NCBI RefSeq assembly: GCF_016863335.1
Contig: NZ_BOOR01000012.1
Coordinates: forward strand, 1 to 64,000
Length of the DNA stretch: 64,000 bases
Direction of reading: 5' to 3'
DNA from: Planotetraspora thailandica
Lineage (GTDB): Bacteria; Actinomycetota; Actinomycetes; Streptosporangiales; Streptosporangiaceae
The position numbers were made by a program, and so were the translations under genes. Shown here piece after piece: positions 58,251-64,000 of this stretch (position 1 is its first letter; every line of letters begins with the position of its first letter). The notes under the pieces are model-generated. The model ran no database searches, was not told the DNA's origin, and was given only the letters and a program-made list of their open reading frames with translations.

Positions 58251-58745
58251 TCAGAACGACTCGACCGCGCGTCGAGCCTCCGCGTCGAGCACACCCCAGG
58301 TGATGAACTCCTCGGTCAGCTCCACCGGCGACTTGTCATAGATGACGGCGAGGGAGCGCAGGTCCTCCTGGCGGATCGACAGCACCTTGCCGTTGTAGTC
58401 GCCGCGCTGGCTCTGGATGGTCGCCGCGTAACGGGCCAGCGGGCCGGCCTTCTCCTTGGGCAGCTGTGAGAGCCGCTCAAGGTCGATGACAAGCTTCGGG
58501 GCGGGAGCGAGCGGGCTCGGCGCGGCGCCCCCGGGAAGCAACTCCGACACCGGCACCCCGTAGAAATCGGCAAGTTCGGCGAGCTTCTGCACGGTCACCG
58601 CACGGTCGCCACGCTCGTAGGAGCCCACGACCACGGCCTTCCAGCGGCCACGTGACTTCTCCTCGACACCGTGCAAGGACAGGCCCTGCTGGGTGCGGAT
58701 GGCGCGGAGTCGTGCGCCCAGGGACTTGGCGTAGTCAGACGGCAT
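58251..58745 (-). CDS. bldD: Developmental master regulator BldD
   Basis: This 164-aa protein has an XRE-type HTH N-terminal domain (AKSLGARLRAIRTQQGLSLHGVEEKSRGRWKAVVVGSYERGDRAVTVQKLAELADFYGVPVSELL). Its C-terminal domain carries the cyclic-di-GMP signature RXD-X8-RXXD (RGD at 114-116, RQED at 125-128). BldD dimerised by tetrameric c-di-GMP represses sporulation genes during vegetative growth. It is divergent from the pyr operon. Its promoter region probably lies in 58746-58960; I did not find a clear autoregulatory BldD box. Confidence 0.95.
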   Translation of the reverse strand: MPSDYAKSLGARLRAIRTQQGLSLHGVEEKSRGRWKAVVVGSYERGDRAVTVQKLAELADFYGVPVSELLPGGAAPSPLAPAPKLVIDLERLSQLPKEKAGPLARYAATIQSQRGDYNGKVLSIRQEDLRSLAVIYDKSPVELTEEFITWGVLDAEARRAVESF

Positions 58746-59102
58746 TGGATGGCCCCCGGCTTTCTATGTCTGTTCTCACTTGATTGTGCGTCCTTGGCCC
58801 GAGCGTTCCGAACACCGGGGTTGGTGCCCGAGCCGGGCACCTTCGGTGACCACTGCGTCGGGTTTTACCCAGGAAGGTCGCGAGTTGTGGTTACGGACAG
58901 TGACGGTAAAGCCGACACTGTCAAAGGTCAAGCCGATTGGAAAAAAGAGCGTCAAACAGTGCTCTGACTGAAATCCCCGACACCCGGCGCAGGCGGGGAG
59001 TTTCGGACCCCTCCACCGTACGGGGCCGAGTGGGACCTTCCACGCATCGTCCCTGGCTAGAGGGCGGCGAAGGCCGTGCTGCTAACCTGAAACGACCGAA
59101 CA
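58746..59102. other. bldD-pyrR divergent intergenic region
   Basis: This 357-bp gap holds no gene. It should contain the bldD promoter on the left and the pyr promoter on the right, where a TAACCT hexamer (59083-59088) could be the -10 of a transcript with a leader of about 55 nt. Scattered TCACT, GGTGAC and AGTGAC motifs recall BldD half-sites but match no full box. Confidence 0.4.
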
Positions 59103-60632
<1,530 letters not shown>

Positions 60633-60636
<4 letters not shown>

Positions 60637-61934
60637 ACACCATCCTGATCAAGGGGGCCGCGATCCTCGGCGGCGCCCCGGCCGACATCCTCGTCAAGGA
60701 CGGCGTGATCGCCGAGATCGGCGACCTCGGCGCGGCGAGCGCCGGCCTGACCGTCGACGCGGACGGCCTGATCGCGCTGCCCGGCCTGGTCGACCTGCAC
60801 ACGCACCTGCGGGAGCCGGGCCGGGAAGACGCCGAGACCGTCGAGACGGGCACCCAGGCGGCGGCCCGCGGCGGATACACCGCGGTCCACGCCATGGCCA
60901 ACACCTCCCCGGTCGCCGACACCGCCGGCGTCGTCGAGCAGGTCTGGCGGCTCGGCCAGGAGTACGGCCACTGCGACGTGCAGCCGGTGGGCGCCGTGAC
61001 CTCCGGCCTGGAGGGCCGCCATCTGGCCGAACTCGGGGCGATGGCCGACTCGGCCGCCCGGGTCCGCGTCTTCTCCGACGACGGCAAGTGCGTCTCCGAC
61101 GCGCTGCTGATGCGCCGGGCGCTGGAATACGTCAAGGCGTTCGACGGCGTGGTCGCCCAGCACGCCCAGGAGTCGCGACTGACCGAGGGCGCGCAGCTCA
61201 ACGAGGGCGAGGTCTCCGGCAGGCTCGGCCTGACCGGCTGGCCGGCCGTCGCCGAGGAGGCGATCATCGCGCGTGACTGCCTGCTGGCCGCGCACGTCGG
61301 CTCGCGCCTGCACGTGTGCCACGTGTCCACGGCGGGCTCCGTGGAGATCATCCGCTGGGCCAAGTCGAAGGGCTGGGACGTCACCGCCGAGGTCACCCCG
61401 CACCACCTGCTGCTCACCGACTCGCGCGCCGAGCGCTCGCCGATCGGGCCGTACAACCCGATCTACAAGGTCAACCCGCCGCTGCGCACCGACGAGGACG
61501 TGCGGGTGCTGCGCGAGGCGCTGGCCGACGGCACGATCGACTGCGTCGCCACCGACCACGCCCCCCACCCGGTCGAGGACAAGGAGACCGAGTGGAGCGC
61601 CGCGGCCATGGGCATGATCGGCCTGGAGACCGCGCTGTCGGTGGTTCAGGAGGCCATGGTCGAGACCGGCCTGCTCGACTGGGCGGCCGTCGCCGACCGC
61701 ATGTCGGCGCGGCCTGCGCGGATCGGCCGCCTGCCCGGCCACGGCCTGCCGCTCGAGGCCGGCGCCCTGGCCAACATCACCCTGTACGACCCCTCGTTCC
61801 GGGCTCTCGTCGACCCGTCGGCGATGGCCTCCCGAAGCCGCAACACGCCGTATGAGGGCATGGAACTGCCCGGCCGGGTCGTGGCCACGTTCCTGCGCGG
61901 CCGCCCGACCGTTCTGGAAGGGAAGCTGGTATGA
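60633..61934 (+). CDS. pyrC: Dihydroorotase
   Basis: The 433-aa class I amidohydrolase closes carbamoyl-aspartate to dihydroorotate. It has [32 protein letters not shown] (metal His-x-His), [78 protein letters not shown] and [18 protein letters not shown]. It overlaps pyrB and carA by ATGA-type junctions. Confidence 0.95.
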
Positions 61935-63136
61935 CAGCGCTGCTCGTGCTCGAGGACGGCCGTGTCTTCGAGGGAACGCCGTACGGCGCGGTGGGGGAGA
62001 CCTTCGGGGAGATCGTCTTCAACACCGGCATGACCGGATACCAGGAGACCCTGACCGACCCGTCGTATCACCGGCAGATCGTGGCGATGACCGCGCCGCA
62101 CATCGGCAACACCGGCGTCAACGAGGAGGACCCCGAGTCGGGCCGGGTCTGGGTCGCCGGCTACGTCGTGCGGGAGCCGTCCCGGATCCCCTCCAACTGG
62201 CGCTCCACCCGCTCGCTCGACGACTACCTGCGCGACCAGGGCGTCGTCGGGATCGCGATGCGCGGCACCCGGGCGCTCACCCGTCATCTGCGTGAACGCG
62301 GGGCCATGCGCGCCGGCGTCTTCTCCGGCCCGGCCCTCGCTCCGGTCGAGGAACTGGTCGAGCGCGTACGGCTCTCGCCCCGCATGGAGGGAGCCGACCT
62401 GGCCGGTGAGGCCGGCACGGCCGAGCCGTACGTCGTGGAGGCCGTCGGGGAGCGCCGCTTCACGGTGGCCGCGGTCGACCTCGGCATCAAGGGCATGACG
62501 CCCCAGCGGATGGCCGAGCGCGGGTGCGAGGTCCACGTGCTGCCCCCGGGCTCGACGCACGCGGACATCCTCGCCCTCAAGCCCGACGGCGTCTTCTTCT
62601 CCAACGGGCCCGGCGACCCCGCCACCGCGGACGACGCCGTGGCGGCGCTGCGCGGCGTGCTGGAGGCGGGCGTGCCGTTCTTCGGCATCTGCTTCGGCAA
62701 CCAGATCTTCGGCCGCGCGCTCGGTCTCGGCACCTACAAGCTGCGCTACGGCCATCGCGGGGTCAACCAGCCCGTGCAGGACCGGCGCACGGGCAAGGTC
62801 GAGATCTCCGCGCACAACCACGGCTTCGCCGTACAGGCTCCGCTGGACGGGCCGTTCGACACCCCGTACGGCAGGGCCGAGGTGAGCCACGTCAATCTCA
62901 ACGACGGATGCGTCGAGGGGCTGCGGCTGCTCGACCGGCCGGCGTTCAGTGTGCAGTACCACCCTGAGGCCGCGGCCGGGCCGCACGACGCGGCGTATTT
63001 GTTCGACGAGTTCTGCGAGCTGATGGAGCGCAGGAGGGAGCGAGCGAGCGGCGCTCAAGGGGTCTTCGATCCTGCGAGTGAGCGACCGGGCGCGACCGGT
63101 GACACGGCGAGTGAGAAGGAGACGCAGGGTGCCTAA
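61931..63136 (+). CDS. carA: Carbamoyl-phosphate synthase small subunit
   Basis: This 401-aa glutaminase subunit supplies ammonia to CarB. The N-terminal domain ([42 protein letters not shown]) and class I amidotransferase domain ([16 protein letters not shown] with the nucleophile Cys, [28 protein letters not shown]) are complete by about residue 360. A tail of about 36 residues ([20 protein letters not shown] onward) has no counterpart in the usual 375-385-aa CarA and is encoded by AG-rich, low-complexity DNA. It overlaps carB by 8 bp. Confidence 0.94.
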   Translation: MTALLVLEDGRVFEGTPYGAVGETFGEIVFNTGMTGYQETLTDPSYHRQIVAMTAPHIGNTGVNEEDPESGRVWVAGYVVREPSRIPSNWRSTRSLDDYLRDQGVVGIAMRGTRALTRHLRERGAMRAGVFSGPALAPVEELVERVRLSPRMEGADLAGEAGTAEPYVVEAVGERRFTVAAVDLGIKGMTPQRMAERGCEVHVLPPGSTHADILALKPDGVFFSNGPGDPATADDAVAALRGVLEAGVPFFGICFGNQIFGRALGLGTYKLRYGHRGVNQPVQDRRTGKVEISAHNHGFAVQAPLDGPFDTPYGRAEVSHVNLNDGCVEGLRLLDRPAFSVQYHPEAAAGPHDAAYLFDEFCELMERRRERASGAQGVFDPASERPGATGDTASEKETQGA

Positions 63137-64000
63137 GCGCACGGACATCAGGTCGATCATGGTGATCGGCTCCGGTCCGATCGTCATCGGGCAGGCCTGC
63201 GAGTTCGACTACTCGGGCACTCAGGCGTGCCGCGTGCTGCGGGCCGAGGGTTTCCGCGTGATCCTGGTCAACAGCAACCCGGCCACGATCATGACGGACC
63301 CCGAGTTCGCCGACGCCACCTACGTCGAGCCGATCACCCCGGACATCGTCGAGAAGATCATCGCCAAGGAGCGGCCCGATGCGCTGCTGCCCACGCTGGG
63401 CGGCCAGACCGCGCTCAACGCCGCCGTCGCGCTGCACGAGGCGGGCGTGCTGGAGAAGTACGGCGTCGAGCTGATCGGCGCCAACTTCGACGCCATCCAG
63501 GCGGGGGAGAACCGCGAGCGCTTCAAGGAGATCGTCGCCAAGGTCGCCGAGGAGCGCGGCCTGAACGCCGAGTCGGCCCGCAGTGTCGTGTGCCACACCA
63601 TGGAGGAGTGCCTCCGCGGCGCGCAGGAGCTGGGTTACCCGGTCGTCGTGCGGCCCTCCTTCACCATGGGTGGGGCCGGCTCCGGGTTCGCCCACGACGA
63701 GGCCGACCTGCGCCGCATCGCCGGGGCCGGGCTGGACGCGTCGCCGACCACCGAGGTGCTCCTGGAGGAGTCCATCCTCGGCTGGAAGGAGTACGAGCTC
63801 GAGGTCATGCGCGACCGCAACGACAACGTCGTGATCGTGTGCTCGATCGAGAACATCGACCCCATGGGCGTGCACACGGGCGACAGTGTGACCGTGGCGC
63901 CCGCCCTGACGCTCACCGACCGCGAATACCAGAACATGCGCGACGTCGCGATCGCGGTCATCCGCGAGGTCGGCGTGGACACCGGCGGCTGCAACATCCA
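63129..64000 (+). CDS. carB: Carbamoyl-phosphate synthase large subunit, N-terminal part (cut by window edge)
   Basis: The first 290 codons of CarB (normally about 1,100 aa) are present: [107 protein letters not shown] and [14 protein letters not shown], the first ATP-grasp domain. It starts with GTG 63129, inside the end of carA. The AG-rich carA tail may supply its ribosome site. Confidence 0.95.
   Translation, partial: MPKRTDIRSIMVIGSGPIVIGQACEFDYSGTQACRVLRAEGFRVILVNSNPATIMTDPEFADATYVEPITPDIVEKIIAKERPDALLPTLGGQTALNAAVALHEAGVLEKYGVELIGANFDAIQAGENRERFKEIVAKVAEERGLNAESARSVVCHTMEECLRGAQELGYPVVVRPSFTMGGAGSGFAHDEADLRRIAGAGLDASPTTEVLLEESILGWKEYELEVMRDRNDNVVIVCSIENIDPMGVHTGDSVTVAPALTLTDREYQNMRDVAIAVIREVGVDTGGCNI

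Noticed and set aside
58746-58960. Autoregulatory BldD box upstream of bldD
   Set aside because: TCACT, GGTGAC and AGTGAC half-motifs occur, but no segment fits the 15-bp BldD consensus well enough to report.

Overview
The window is high-GC DNA with dense, divergent short operons. It holds bldD, a pyrR-pyrB-pyrC-carA-carB operon, a PASTA-domain Ser/Thr kinase, the mannosyltransferase PimB', a LytS/LytTR pair and a MacS/MacR-like pair. These point to a filamentous actinomycete. The family Streptosporangiaceae (Nonomuraea/Microbispora/Streptosporangium type) is my best guess from protein flavour; this is inference. No rRNA, tRNA, CRISPR array, transposase or prophage was recognised. Many genes have a TANNNT hexamer 6-7 nt before the start codon and no Shine-Dalgarno, so leaderless transcripts look common.

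Layout. 1-2.3 kb: 5' end of an NAD formate dehydrogenase gene with an OxyR-like LysR regulator and a candidate operator, then a secreted HExxH peptidase. 2.5-14 kb: a conserved actinobacterial envelope/central-metabolism block (pimB', fadD, metallophosphoesterase, SRPBCC, ArsA-like ATPase, DUF5304, ROK glucokinase, EEP hydrolase, secreted propeller-like protein, esterase, plsC). From memory this parallels M. tuberculosis Rv2188c-Rv2182c. 14-26.9 kb: accessory genes (secreted protein, cupin/HxlR, DHA2 efflux pump, SDR/TetR, homocysteine methyltransferase, VIT-vWA protein with a MerR regulator, PhoX-like phosphatase, SsuD remnant, MarR-GNAT fusion).

27-36 kb: pfkA with PPi-type residues and a DasR-like palindrome, a MacS/MacR-like two-component pair, thiI, a DAHP synthase controlled by an aromatic leader-peptide attenuator, a sulfite-oxidase-like enzyme, and a LytS/LytTR pair. 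36-45 kb: a GC-rich hairpin cluster, nfo, and a purine/ureide catabolic operon (uraD, uraH, uricase, two xanthine-dehydrogenase-type subunits, 8-oxoguanine deaminase, allantoinase, allantoicase) that lacks the molybdopterin subunit. 44.7-58 kb: PASTA kinase, thiGSO under a TPP riboswitch, a ferredoxin-reductase-like flavoprotein, an Rv2175c-like DNA-binding protein, thiE, polyprenyl synthase, metF, GNAT, YbaK, L,D-transpeptidase, a HEPN protein behind two LexA-like boxes, and arginine deiminase. 58-64 kb: bldD divergent from the PyrR-regulated pyrimidine operon.

The most unusual feature is a family of intergenic repeats at three loci (about 2.36, 31.9 and 40.9 kb). Units recur almost exactly every 53 bp (about five helical turns). 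Each carries a 19-bp box and a second box at fixed phase. At 31.9-32.3 kb two head-to-head arrays flank a perfect 15-bp-stem hairpin between convergent genes. I do not recognise this family.
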